This document shows positions 36,061 to 48,275 of a DNA stretch of 64,000 bases, in pieces. How positions within the stretch are numbered: position 1 is the first letter of the stretch; every line of letters begins with the position of its first letter. This DNA is from Macrobrachium rosenbergii. Its lineage: Eukaryota > Arthropoda > Malacostraca > Decapoda > Palaemonidae. The notes below the pieces were generated by a model that saw only the letters and a list, made by a program, of their open reading frames with translations, did not search any database and had not been told where the DNA came from. Location: positions 32,355,644-32,419,643 of the forward strand of contig NC_089761.1 in assembly GCF_040412425.1 (NCBI RefSeq), given 5' to 3'. A program made the position numbers and the translations under genes.

Positions 36061-36620
36061 TATATATGTGTGTGTGTGTGTGATTTTCTAAAGTACACCA
36101 TACTTTGAAAGAACTGTACCTTTATATGGTTAGTATATACTTAACCATTCTACGCATATGACAAATCCATCCTGTCAAAAAAATAGAAGTCTAGCTGATG
36201 AGGGCTGATGGTAGGACCACCCTAAAAACTTATAACCCTGTTGACGACGATGGTAATGGTAGTGATGACAATGATATAATGATAATGATGAGGGTGATGA
36301 TGGTGGTGGCTCGTTCTATTCCACATGAATACTAAAGTTGGTGACAATATGATCCAGTATGACGTTTTCAATCTGAATAAAACCAACCGTTCGATATACG
36401 TGCAAATTAACGAAGAGGCACAGAGGTACCTCTTCCCGTGTGCACGGCAGCCGTGCGAAAACGTACGCCCGCGCATACGAAACTTCACCAGCAGTTACTG
36501 CCGTATACGTACACTGATATCTACGTTCACTTATATCTTTACGTTTATTATTTTAACGTAATTTTAGTGGTGGTTTTCAAGTCACGCAGAATGCATAGCT
36601 TCCATTTTCTAGAAGTTTTC

Positions 36621-36625
<5 letters not shown>

Positions 36626-36702
<77 letters not shown>

Positions 36703-36844
36703 ATGTATGTATGTATTTTTTAAACAAAGTCGTTCACTAGATACTCTGAACGAAGACGGTTTATTTCGCCCACAGATGAACAGTTCACAGCTGCTACAGA
36801 GCCCAGACCTTACTGCTCATACATACTGCTGAGGGTAAAACGAT

Positions 36845-36885
<41 letters not shown>
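36626..36885. repeat. (TA)n and (CT)n tracts
   Basis: (TA)n spans 36626-36688 with a GT-rich tail, and (CT)n spans 36847-36885. Confidence 0.95.
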
Positions 36886-36887
<2 letters not shown>

Positions 36888-37169
36888 AATCCTCTTCTCA
36901 ATCCTTCTCAACCAAAATTATATTTTTGACGACTATAGTCGATGCAGCTTGATTTAATAAATTCTCTCTCTCTCTCTCAAACACGTCGAAAACATACAGC
37001 GTGTTACTCTAAGTCCAGAACAGTATAAGCTGAAACACTCATGCAACCATTATGATAAATTTATTCATTATTCGGAGTTTTCTGGCGTCACAACTGGTAA
37101 GGTCACTGCCGCCGCCAAATTTTAGAGAAATTTTCGTTTTCGCAAAAGGTAGGAGCTTCTGGGATTTTA

Positions 37170-37712
37170 AAAAAATGTTATACTAATGTTTGTCGCAGAT
37201 TTCAATACAGGGAACACTTGTGAAAGTGCACATTAAGCAAAAAACATTTTGATATTAATGTTTGTTGCAACTTTCAGTAAAGCAAAGCAAAAAACATTTT
37301 GATGTTAATGTTTGTTGCGACTTTCAGTAAAGCAAAGCCAAAAACATATTGATATTGTTTGTTGCAACTTTCAGTAAAGCAAAGCAAAAAACAGTTTGAT
37401 ATTAATGTTTGTTGCAATTTTCAGTAAAGCAAAGCAAAAAACATTTTGATATTAATGTTTTTTGCAACTTTCAGTAAAGCAAAGCCATAAAACATTTTGA
37501 TATTAATGTTTGTTGAAACTTTCGGTAAAGCAAAGCAAAAAAACATTTTGATATTAATGTGAAAAATAGTTTGATATTAACGTTTGTTGCAACTCTCAGT
37601 AAAGCAAAGCAAAAAAACATTTTGATGTTAATGTCTGTTGCAACTCTCAGTAAAGCAAAGCCAAAAACATTTTGATATTAAAATGTTTGTTGCAACTTTC
37701 AATAAACCTAAT
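37170..37712. repeat. ~50-bp minisatellite, about 10 copies
   Basis: The unit contains AAAACATTTTGATATTAATG, TTTGTTGCAACTTTCAG and TAAAGCAAAGC. Confidence 0.93.
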
Positions 37713-38029
37713 GTTGTTCAGTCTATGACTGTTATAATGGTACAGGATTCTCTCCCCCTACCCCCTCCTCCAAGTCCTTAATGAATATTTATGATAAAAT
37801 CTCGTATCCTGTGATTATGTGAATATATTTTCTCTCTGTCGTGTCTTCGGGTATAAAAGAAATGAGTTAAAACTCTTTCTTATATTCATTTCCCACAGGT
37901 AATGCTGCATTTCCACTTTTTTTTTTTATTGTAAATTATTCCCTTTTTCCTTCCCTCCTTCCTGCGCCTCGAATAATCCTTCTGTTCAATTCGTCTTTTC
38001 TCTTCTGTTGTTAAGGTCGTTTTCCTCAC

Positions 38030-38615
38030 TCAGTCCTCCGCTCTTCCTATTTGTCCTCCCCTCTTCCTATTTGTCCTCTTCTCTTCCTATTTGTCCTCTT
38101 CTCTTACTATTTGTCCTCCTCTCTTACTATTTGTCCTCTTCTCTTCCTATTTGTCCTCTTCTCTTCCTATTTGTCCTCCCCTCTTCCTATTTGTCCTCCC
38201 CCTCCCCATTTTTCCTCCTCTCTTCCTATTTGTCCTCCTCTCTTCCTATTTGTCCTCCTCTCTTACTATTTGTCCTCCCCTCTTCCTATTTGTCCTCCTC
38301 TCTTACTATTTGTCCTCCCCTCTTCCTATTTGTCCTCTTCTCTTCCTATTATGTCCTCCCCTCTTCCTATTTGTCCTCCCTCTCCCCATTTTTCCTCCTC
38401 TCTTCCTATTTGTCCTCCCTCTCCCCATTTTTCCTCCTCTCTTCCTATTTGTCCTCCTCTCTTACTATTTTTCCTCCTCTCTTCTTGTTTTTCCTCCTCT
38501 CTTCCTATTTGCCCTCCCCTCTTCCTATTTGTCCTCCCCTCTTCCTATTTGTCCTCTTCTCTTCCTATTTGTCCTCCCCTCTTCCTATTTGTCTTCCTCT
38601 CATCCTATTTGTCCT
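38030..38615. repeat. 20-bp pyrimidine minisatellite (about 29 copies)
   Basis: The unit is close to CTCTTCCTATTTGTCCTCCC. All three forward frames stay open for 570-690 nt because the unit contains no stop in any frame. Its 20-bp period gives a 20-residue periodic Leu/Ser/Pro/Phe peptide. This is a repeat artefact rather than a protein. Confidence 0.95.
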
Positions 38616-38698
38616 CTATTTAATTCTACAAGAATCATATTTTATGTTTACTTCTGGAAATCTGTACCTAGTGACTATGCTGTCTGCGCCCAGTTAAA

Positions 38699-38784
<86 letters not shown>

Positions 38785-38879
38785 TCTGCAGGCTTCAAGA
38801 AAGCGATTAGCTTTCTTTTTGGAAAGGTAATTAGGAAAGTCTATACGGAAAAAGTACTTTTTGACAGAGAGGCCTATTA

Positions 38880-38965
<86 letters not shown>
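38699..38965. repeat. Inverted pair of AAT and ATT microsatellites
   Basis: (AAT)n at 38699-38780 and (ATT)n at 38879-38965 are separated by about 98 nt. The two arrays are complementary and could pair as a long stem. Confidence 0.93.
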
Positions 38966-38967
<2 letters not shown>

Positions 38968-39109
38968 TTTGCGTCACAGCAAAGCTGGAGGTTTGGTCTG
39001 AATGTCTACTGGTCAGGCGGACTGTCAAATGCATAGTCCGTGGGTTCTTACGTACTCAAGGACTTTTGGCTTTTGACATCTTCTGCGAGCTATATTCATT
39101 ATATACCAT

Positions 39110-39900
39110 CTTTTTTTATGTCTCATCTGCGTGGTTATAATCAAGGTATATTTAAAATTCGTTATATGCTACCGTCATGTGATATATCTTCTTTGTGGTT
39201 ATAATCAAGGTATATTTGATGTTCATTATATACCGTCTTGTGATGCATCTGCTGTGTGGTTATAATCAAGGTATATTTAATAGTCATTATATCCCGTCTT
39301 TTGATGTATCTCCATGTGGTTATAATCATGATACATTTGATATCCACTTTATACCATCATGTGATGCATCTTCTATGTGGTTATAATCACGTTACATTTG
39401 ATATTCATTATATACCGTCTTTTGATGTACCTTCTATGTGGTTATAATCAAGGTATATTTAATTTTCATTATATCCCGTCATGTGATGTATCTTGTACGT
39501 AGTTATAATCGTGATACATTTGATAGTTATTATATCCCGTCATGGGATGTATCTTCTATGTGGTTATAATCAAGGTATATTTAATAGGCATTATATCCCG
39601 TCCTTTGATGTGTCTTCTATGTGGTTATAATCATGTTACATTTGATAGTCATTATATACCGTCTTTTGATGTACCTTCTATGTGGTTATAATCAAGGTAT
39701 ATTTAATTTTCATCATATCCCTTCCTTTGATGTATCTGCTATGTGGTTATAATCATGATACATTTGATATTCATTATACACCATCCTATGAAGTATCTAC
39801 TGTGTGGTTGTAATGTTACGATATTCATTATATACCGTCTTTTGATGTAGTTGTAATCATTATATACCTGATGTATATTATACGCCGTCATGTAATGCAT
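39110..39900. repeat. ~60-bp minisatellite, about 13 copies
   Basis: The unit contains TGTATCTTCTATGTGGTTAT, 'aatcaaggtatatttaat' and 'attcattatataccgtctt'. Variants alternate between AAGGTATATTTAAT and ATGATACATTTGAT. Confidence 0.93.
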
Positions 39901-40216
39901 TTTCAAACAACAGTCACTTGATAAATTAATGGTGACCGGATATATTTTGGTGTGTGGGTGATGATTGACTTAATATGTTTATTTTTCATGCGTGCTTCCG
40001 TCTTCGTGCTTGAGAAAGCTGTGTGGGTGTACTGCTGTAGGTATAATTGCGCAGGTGTCAATACATGCGATCGCACCAGGCACGTGTTCCTGTAACAGGT
40101 GTTCCGTGGGGAAAGTGTCGCAAGAAGCCTTTCATGTCCCTGAGGGCGAGTGGGATTACTTTTCGTAATTCCAGAGGGCTTGTGTGCACTTAAGAAGGAA
40201 GTTGGCTTAAGCAAAT

Positions 40217-40680
40217 TCTTTCGAAATTTAAATTTGATAATAAATAGTATTTAGTAAAGAGAAGAGAATATGTTTTTCGATTTCCAGCCAACGGAATATA
40301 AATAAATATATAAATATATTTCCGAACGTTCAACAACACCTCCTGTTATGATACGTTCCCCAAAGTTTTTGTTTCGAAATTTAAAATTGATAATAAATAG
40401 TATTTAGTAAAGAGAAGAGAATATGTTTTTCGATTTCCAGCCAACAGAATATAAATAAATATATATAAATATATTTCCGAACGTTCAACAACACTTCCTG
40501 CTATGATACGTTTCCCAAAGTTTTTGTTTTTAAAGTTAGTTTTTTGAGAGAATAATGTTTTTCGATCTCCAGCCAACAGAATATATAAATAAATATATAA
40601 ATATATTTCCGAACGTTCGACAACACTTCCTGCTATGATACGTTTCCCAGAGTTTTTGTTTTTAAAGTTAGTTTTTATCT
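40217..40680. repeat. ~154-bp tandem repeat, about 3 copies
   Basis: The unit contains TTTGATAATAAATAGTATTT, TTTTTCGATTTCCAGCCAAC and CCGAACGTTCAACAACAC. The third copy is truncated at its start. Confidence 0.92.
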
Positions 40681-40987
40681 TATTCCAGAAACGCCCATTT
40701 GCAATGAAAATCTGGGCGATCAGGTTTTTGTTTTTTTTTTAACTACGCCGGTTTGTATTATCAAATATTTCAATCCGGTTGTATATTTCGCTGATTTATC
40801 AACATCACCTGTTTCTCTAAACATCAGTATTATAAAAAAGTTCTACGTGGTTTTGTGAAGTAGCATGACAAAAAGGAAGGCTGAGAGAGAGAGAGAGAGA
40901 TGATTCCCCTAGTTAGCAATATTACCTGTTATCAACATTCAACTTTCTTTTGTGAAGTGTGTAGCATGACAGTAAGACAGACACAAG

Positions 40988-40990
<3 letters not shown>

Positions 40991-41062
<72 letters not shown>

Positions 41063-41223
41063 TCAGATCAATACCATTTCTTCCACTTCAAGTGTTTCTA
41101 CATGATTTCAGACTTGACACACTGTGGGCAAACTGATATATACGTGGTTCCTCCATGAATTTGCAATGAAGTGTGATGCAGCACGGATAAGGAAGTCGCG
41201 TCACCGTGGAATGTGGGTGGATG

Positions 41224-41278
<55 letters not shown>
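40991..41278. repeat. (GA)n tracts
   Basis: (GA)n at 40991-41060 and 41227-41278. Confidence 0.96.
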
Positions 41279-41282
<4 letters not shown>

Positions 41283-41906
41283 AGATTTCTGCATCTGAAA
41301 TGAATAACGTACTGTTGTCATGCTCTTCTTACCAATATTTTGATATTTCCTTTTACATTTTTTCTTAATTCTGCTTTATGCCTCTTTCCTTCGTGGTTCA
41401 AAACGTAGAACGCAGGAGACTGGGGAAAGCAAAAAGTCATAATGACACTTATAAGAAAATATACTGAGCCGAATACGTAACCTCCCTACACATTATACCT
41501 CGTAACTCACTGCCTGGTCCACTAAATAATGAGTTCTCCCGTACTGGAATACCATTAAATATAAAAAAAAAAAATCTTTCCCTCACTTATTAGGTGCTCC
41601 AGTCTTTTAATATTTGATTGCATTACAGTCTAGAGTGGGCGCAAAGTAATATACATCGTCTATTGGTAATGTTGGATAGGATCCGCTTTTGTCGTTATTT
41701 ATGAGGTTGTGCTTAAGACTTTCGTGTTTTGTATCGGTGATATATATTTTTTTTTTCTTGCGTATGAAAGGTTTCTTGGGTTGAAAGGGTCGATTTGGAG
41801 GGTCTGAATTCCTTTGTTTTCATTATTTATTTATCTTTGTATTGAATTTCATTTAGGTGCATTTGAATAATGATAAGCTGTAAGACCAAAATATTGACAT
41901 AAAAGT

Positions 41907-41908
41907 AT

Positions 41909-41945
<37 letters not shown>

Positions 41946-41950
41946 TCACT

Positions 41951-42009
<59 letters not shown>
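41907..42009. repeat. (CA)n and (CT)n tracts
   Basis: (CA)n at 41907-41938 and (CT)n at 41954-42009. Confidence 0.95.
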
Positions 42010-42012
<3 letters not shown>

Positions 42013-42254
42013 GTAAACTAGACTACGTGGAGGCTTCACTGAAATATGTTTATGAACAAAATAAATTTATTTCTTTGCTTTTGTCCTTTATATCGTGTGA
42101 GTTATGAAATTTAATTTTTAAAATATACGTAAGTTTATTAGTGTCATGTCTGATTAGCTGCTCTCTCTCTCGGGGTTCAAAACAAATTTTGAACAACTTA
42201 GCCCCCTCACAGGATGACTGCCTACTGTGTGCTTGTGTGGCGCACTGCATCCGG

Positions 42255-42282
42255 TATAAAAGACATTTGACATCCGTTTAGT
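42255..42282 (+). promoter_or_regulatory. Candidate TATA core promoter
   Basis: TATAAAA at 42255-42261, with a weak initiator-like TTAGT at 42278-42282, lies 43 nt before the ATG of the candidate peptide gene. Confidence 0.4.
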
Positions 42283-42303
42283 ACCAACAGGATTCCTGTC
42301 TTG

Positions 42304-43319
42304 ATGTTACATTTCATTCATTATCTCTGGTCTGTGTCCTACCTAGCTGCCCAAATTCTTGGCTCCAATTTTTGCACCTCACAGAGGGACATATCCTTCG
42401 GAGGAGCCCACTGGGAGTCTAGGAACGTGAGTCGGATATCCTATCAATTCTGGATGACGTCTTCATACGTCATTGGTAAGCCAAAAGGTTATTAAACAGA
42501 TATTTTATGGTTATATTAATGAAACGATTCGTCCTTAAACATTCATGGAATTCGTATGGGTGGTTTTCTGATTTCTCTCAAGCCCAGGGTAAAAAATTAT
42601 GTTGGGGGGTCCCAAACACGCCAACCACCCCCCCCCCTTACCCTGCCCACCTTTTTTGTTTATCATACCCCACGTTTACTAAAGGGCATTAGGGTATGTT
42701 CTTGCCTTGATACTGTGAACTTCATATGGCAAAGAGGTATCAACGTACCTTCATTAAAATCTCCCTTTTTGGGTACTGACACCAAGACTTGTGCTTTGGG
42801 ACGAATTACTGAAATTCTGAATTAGCCATATCAAAGATAAACCGAAGGAAACTCGTAACATATTATTGTGTTGTACCCAAGGGCAATTATGCAAATTTTG
42901 ATGAAATTCATCTATTTCTTGTGTATAATTCTTAATATTAAAGTGACTTCTTGATTTCAGATCTTAGGCCAATTATAGAAGCATTTTATCGCTCTAAGAT
43001 TGTCTTATTTATTCTCAATGAAAAATTGACCACATCAAACTTATATTTTCCTTTTGTCGTTCACATTTTCCTCTTTACTTTCTCGGCAGATCCGGCACAC
43101 GTGCAGTGACACACAAAGAGGATTTATGACCCAAGTTCACTGCAATTTCCTGCCAAGTTCACACGGAGGCAGGTGAGAAGAGTTCAGATAAACACGTCAT
43201 GTTTTTTCTGCACTGTTTGCCCTTGCAGTATCGGCGTACTCGATTTCATTGCCTTGTTATTACGTTCACATTATCGAGTTTCGAGTTACAGAAATTTATC
43301 TGGGATTGTGGCTTACTGA
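42304..43319 (+). CDS. Candidate small secreted peptide gene (3 exons, 98 aa), unrecognised
   Basis: Proposed exons are 42304-42426 (donor AAC|gtgagt), 43090-43172 (acceptor ttactttctcggcag|, donor GGCAG|gtgagaag) and 43229-43319 (acceptor gtttgcccttgcag|, stop TGA). They total 297 nt with continuous phase. The peptide starts MLHFIHYLWSVSYLAAQILG, signal-like, and then has three Cys (NFC, HTC, VHC). If the 56-nt second intron is retained, translation stops at once after SSHGGR (69 aa). A later donor, ATTG|gtaag at 42476, would instead give a 63-aa product. A TATA box stands 43 nt upstream. Against it are a poor start context (T at -3), an odd number of Cys and no family I know. No function is proposed. 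Confidence 0.3.
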
Positions 43320-43374
43320 AGAAGCGGGTTATCGGTGTTAGATTTGGCCAAGGAATGTATTTCCCGTTTTAATT

Positions 43375-43680
43375 TTCTGTAAGAGGAAACTATTGAGATG
43401 GGTGTTTGTCTGTCAGTCCGTACTTTTTCCTCTCCGCCTTCAGGTCTTAAAAACTTCTGAGGCTAGAAGGCTGCAAATTGGTATGTTGATCATCCACCCT
43501 CCAATCATCAAACATACCAAATTTCAGCCCTTTAGCCTGAGTGGTTTTTATTTTATTTAAGGTTATAAATTTAGCCATAATCGTGCGTCTGGCACCGCGA
43601 TAGGTGCCAACAACTCAGGCCACCACCGGGGCGTGGCTGAGAGTTTCATACAGCATTATACGCTGTACAGAAAACTAGAT
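43375..43680 (+). mobile_element. Family 2 element
   Basis: It has the same hairpin core (GAGGCTAGAAGGCTGC with its inverse near 43520) and ends GCTGTACAGAAAACT. It begins 56 nt after the stop of the candidate peptide gene. Confidence 0.78.
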
Positions 43681-43789
43681 TGCGTCGAAGAAACTTCGGC
43701 GCATTTTTTACTTTTTGGAAATTAGTTCTCGTATAGAATTTACGTTCAGTGCTGCCACATGAAGTAGAATTCTTCATTGCCTAAATGGG

Positions 43790-44095
43790 TAGCCCTGTAG
43801 GGCGGGGTTAGTGCCGTCAGTGCACCTCACACGGCACACTGTAGGCATTACTCAAGGTCCTTTGCAGCGTCCCTTCGGCCCCTAGCTGCAACCCCTTTCA
43901 TTCCTTCTACAGTACATCCGTTCATATCCTCTTTCTTCCATCTTACTTTCCTCAACCCTCTCTTAACAATTGTTTCATGATGCATCTGAGAGGTTTTCCT
44001 CCTGTTACACTTTTAAAACCTTTTTTACTCTCAGTTCTCAATTTCCTTTTCAGCGCTGAGTGACCTCAGCGTACAGTAGGTCTCAGCGCTTGCTG
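43790..44095 (+). mobile_element. Family 1 dispersed repeat
   Basis: A near full-length copy, GCCCTGTAGGGCGGGGTTAG to GTAGGTCTCAGCGCTTGC. Confidence 0.82.
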
Positions 44096-44231
44096 ATACT
44101 AAGACTTAATCATCCGAATACTACAATAAAGATTAACTTAAAGAAACGAGAAAGCAGATTCGATTTGACGAGCTTCGCTGTAATAGCTAATTGAGAGAGA
44201 TTCGATACGAAGACTTAATGGTGCTACTTTG

Positions 44232-44575
44232 GCCTACTCCGGGGTGCTAGTACTAAACATGGCGGAAGCTCCTTGGGACGCCGCGTTTAGTACTAGCCAG
44301 CCCCTCGGGGATCAAAGTATTATATACACCCATTTCCATGCTGTGTGGTCGACAAATTACATTAATAAACGATGCTAGTACTAAACATAACATGGCGGAA
44401 GCTCAGTGGGACGCCGGGTTTAGTACTAGACCCTCGGCGATCAGAGTATTATATACACCCATTTCTATATTGTGCAGTTGACAAATTTTATATTAATAAA
44501 CGGTACATCGTGTGGCCGTCTAATACTTCACATTTACCAGACGGTGTTTAGTACTAGCACCTGGGAGTAGTGATG
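44232..44575. mobile_element. Inverted-terminal-repeat element with GTGCTAGTACTAAAC ends
   Basis: The left end CTACTCCGGGGTGCTAGTAC and the right end are inverse complements: GTTTAGTACTAGCAC at 44547-44561 and then CTGGGAGTAG. Internally the GCTAGTACTAAACAT ... GTTTAGTACTAG module is duplicated in tandem (44244 and 44373). There is no open frame. A shorter relative lies at 21546-21745. Confidence 0.75.
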
Positions 44576-44803
44576 CGTAGATAACGAGCGAAAGTAACAC
44601 CGGCATCTATTCAGTAGTTCTAGGACACCCAACGCTTTCTCTCGATAACATTTTATGATTCACTGATAAGATATTCTCCGCTCGCCGGCTGGGTTCAACT
44701 TGCCGTCGGGGTTGTAAACTAGACTCCGTTTCAAAATTACCGACTTTATTAGTGATAGCACAGTCGGGGAAAGCCAGAGTGGTTTATAATAGCTCACTAC
44801 TAT

Positions 44804-45344
44804 CCATTTCAGGGACCGCGAGTCATCGTTTTTCTCAAATATCTTCCAAACTAATTATTTGATCGAAATGGTACTTTGACACAGTGTACAAGACACCTCC
44901 CGCTAATTTTTGGTAATATAGTGCATTGTCAAATGGTTTCAATTAAGGCGTTTACTCTTGACTTTTAAAGGCAAAGTCGCATGAGTCAGCTGGACTATTC
45001 TACGCAACCGAACGTCCGCTATCCTCCATAGACAGGAAAGTGGGGGAAAGTGGGGGCGGAGATGGGGAGGCCAGGAAAGTGGGTTGAGGTTGGGATGAGG
45101 AGGGGAAGGGAGAGGGAGGGGGGACGGAATGGGGATAAAGGACGTTCGAAGGCATAGTTTGGCGATGCTTGGCAACACCACGTAAGTCAAGAGTAAACGC
45201 CTTAATTAAAACCATTTGACAATGCACTATATTACCGAAAATTAGCGGGAGGAGTCTTGCATACTGAGTCAAAGTACCATTTCGATCAAATAATTAGTTT
45301 GAAAGATATTTGAGAAAAACGATGATTTCGGGTCCCTGAAATGG
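44804..45344. mobile_element. Fold-back element with 161-bp inverted arms
   Basis: Arms 44804-44964 and 45184-45344 are equal in length and roughly 92% identical in inverse orientation. They include CAAATAATTAGTTTG-type and AATGCACTATATTACC blocks. The 219-nt spacer carries a purine-rich, G-rich strand with a quadruplex-type run at 45102-45123. Confidence 0.88.
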
Positions 45345-45670
45345 AAAGCAGAAGTTTAGGGGACTAAGTCACAGCTCCGGAAAAAGTTTTGTAAACCAGT
45401 TGTGACCTAATTTCACGTTACTTAGAATGTAGTATTCGTAGATGATAAGGTCTCCTTTTTTATTCATTATTTTTTGTGGCCTTATGAAAATGCGGTATAC
45501 AGTGTTTTCAATAAAACAGACTCCATCAAAACAATCAGGAGAAAATTCAAAACAAGATTGAATCAAATCAAAATAGGACAAACACGAATTGTTTCTTTTT
45601 TATATTACATTAGCTAGAATTCTTTCGATCGATATTAGACTTACATTACAAAAACGCATACACTTCGACT

Positions 45671-45671
<1 letters not shown>

Positions 45672-45722
<51 letters not shown>

Positions 45723-45843
45723 AACTTCGTGTGTTCGAGAACGCCGATCGAGAAGTCCCCGCTACGCCTCACTTAATTCGTTCTCGTTAGTAACATTGAG
45801 TTAATAACATTGAATTAAAAGGTGCTGAAGATCGTTGCGTTAT

Positions 45844-45914
<71 letters not shown>

Positions 45915-45985
45915 GTAAACATGTTGCCTGAAAGAGAGATCAGAACTCTGTGTTAATACACACACCCATATACAATTATACATAG

Positions 45986-46055
<70 letters not shown>

Positions 46056-46181
46056 CATACATACACACATATATTATATATATATAAAAAAATTTTCTGT
46101 ATTCATTTGCAGAAAGAGATAGAGATCTAGAGAGCGAATGACTCAGAAATGCTTTTCCTACGACAATCTGCTTAAGCGAAG

Positions 46182-46250
<69 letters not shown>
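45672..46250. repeat. Cluster of (GA)n, (CT)n, (TA)n tracts
   Basis: (GA)n 45672-45720, (CT)n 45845-45909, (TA)n 45986-46051 and (GA)n 46187-46250. Confidence 0.95.
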
Positions 46251-46253
<3 letters not shown>

Positions 46254-46587
46254 CTCTGAAAGCCAATCAACCGAATGGTAAGCTGTCACCTCTATATTGA
46301 CAATGCTGGTATAGGCAAAAAGCATCACTTAGTTTTTGTCATGTTGTTTGGTCAGATTCGAATAGACTTATTACACTATACGCCTCAGAGATTTCTGGGC
46401 GTGGCACAGTCAACCGTGTCCTCACCATTATTGTCATCATCATCATTATCACCATTATCATTATTGAGCTGATACCCTCATTATCATCATCATTGGAATC
46501 AGAATCATCATTATCATCAATTAGCTGTGTTCAGCTAGGCGTGCCTGCAATGTAAATAGAGAGTGGAATGTGCATATGTGTGGGTTT

Positions 46588-46720
<133 letters not shown>

Positions 46721-47472
46721 TATATTTATATATACACATATTTACAAAGCCAACTCATTAATAGTACATCAGCCTATGAATGCCGCACTATTCACTTCCA
46801 TATTCCGCGTACTCTCGCACCAGTACTGACAAATTTTCTTCCATTCTCTCCACGTGACAAAACCACCTGAACACAATGTTCCATCTTTGTACTAGAACTA
46901 ACTATTTTACATCACTGTCATATATCTGTATTACTCATCCTTTGTACCCATCTTACTTTACATACAGTAGTCACAGTGCCACATGTAGGCCTAGGCTAAT
47001 AAGCTAGAGCATAGGGGACTCACAGTTCTTAGGGTAATCAGTGTACTTACAAAATTTCAGAATTCGAGTTTTTATAACTCATGTCCTTGCAAAATTTCAA
47101 AATGTCAGGGGTTTTATAATTATGTGGCTTTTGATGTATATTGTAGTTTTTAAAATGGTTTGTCTAACAGTTTATATGTGTAATTTTAATATGGACTTAC
47201 ACTAAATAATTTATTTAGGTCTTAGTAAACTGCCCTGTAGCAATCCATCAACCGAGGTATTTTTCACCGATTTGCAGTTTTTAATTCAGACTTTTGACGT
47301 TTTACATGTCAGAAAAAATTTAATAACGATTCAGAAATATTACCCCCAAACCCACATCTGTTCCAACCATATTCTAACAGGTTAAAAACTAGACAGAAAT
47401 TCAAGCCCTTTTTGGTACGCACTTTTGTGATACCTGATGTAACTTTAGACAAGGGCCTTGTAAGCTAAGCCT

Positions 47473-47503
47473 TATAAAGCTTAGGGCTTTACCTGGTCTC
47501 AGT
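47473..47503 (+). promoter_or_regulatory. Orphan core promoter candidate: TATA plus initiator
   Basis: TATAAA at 47473-47478 and the arthropod initiator TCAGT at 47499-47503 put the TATA start 28 nt before the initiator A, the canonical spacing. No convincing coding frame follows within about 600 nt. It could serve an untranslated first exon or be chance. The rest of 46870-48080 holds nothing recognised. Confidence 0.35.
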
Positions 47504-48084
47504 TCGGCAGCGAGTACTTAGACACTTTGCGAGAAAGCTTTCAAATTTTTCCTTTATATTCCATTCAACGTGCACTCGCCATTCCCTTGAAGGGAAGTTG
47601 GCCTAACACCTTCCTTTCTTTGTTTCCTGCTTTTGACAGCAAAGATACTCATTTCTCGTTATAACTTTTTTGTAGAGCTCGTGTTTTTCTTGGTTTCCTC
47701 ACCTATTCTGTGATTCGCTCATCCTCTCGTCCTGCTGACATGTTGCATACACTCCCAGATGCCTAGACCAATCATAAACTTGTATTTTTCCACCATTAGT
47801 ACTAACAGTCATTCGCTCCTCTGTCCTGGACTTGCATTTAGTCTCATATATCATTTGCTTCTTCTGATATTCACTTCCAACGTTCTCTTCTCACAAACTT
47901 TCAAATTCTTTCACCAGCTCTCGTGACCATCTTCCGCACTGAGACAGCCAGACACTTACTCCAGTCGAAAACAGACCAGGTGTGAGATCCGCTTTTTGGT
48001 CTGAACAGTTCACTCACGTTTACACAATCTGCGTCAAACTTCCCTTCCATGATGAAATCGTCTGTCAACAAATTACATTATAGA

Positions 48085-48176
48085 ACGGGGCCGTCCAAGT
48101 TGTTTAGTCTGGGGGCCATTCTTGAAAAGACAAAAGTCATGCGGGCCACCTGTGTGTATATGTATGTGTACAATAT

Positions 48177-48275
<99 letters not shown>

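Noticed and set aside
38008..38705. Long open frames of 190-229 codons.
   Set aside because: They are translations of a 20-bp pyrimidine minisatellite open in all frames.
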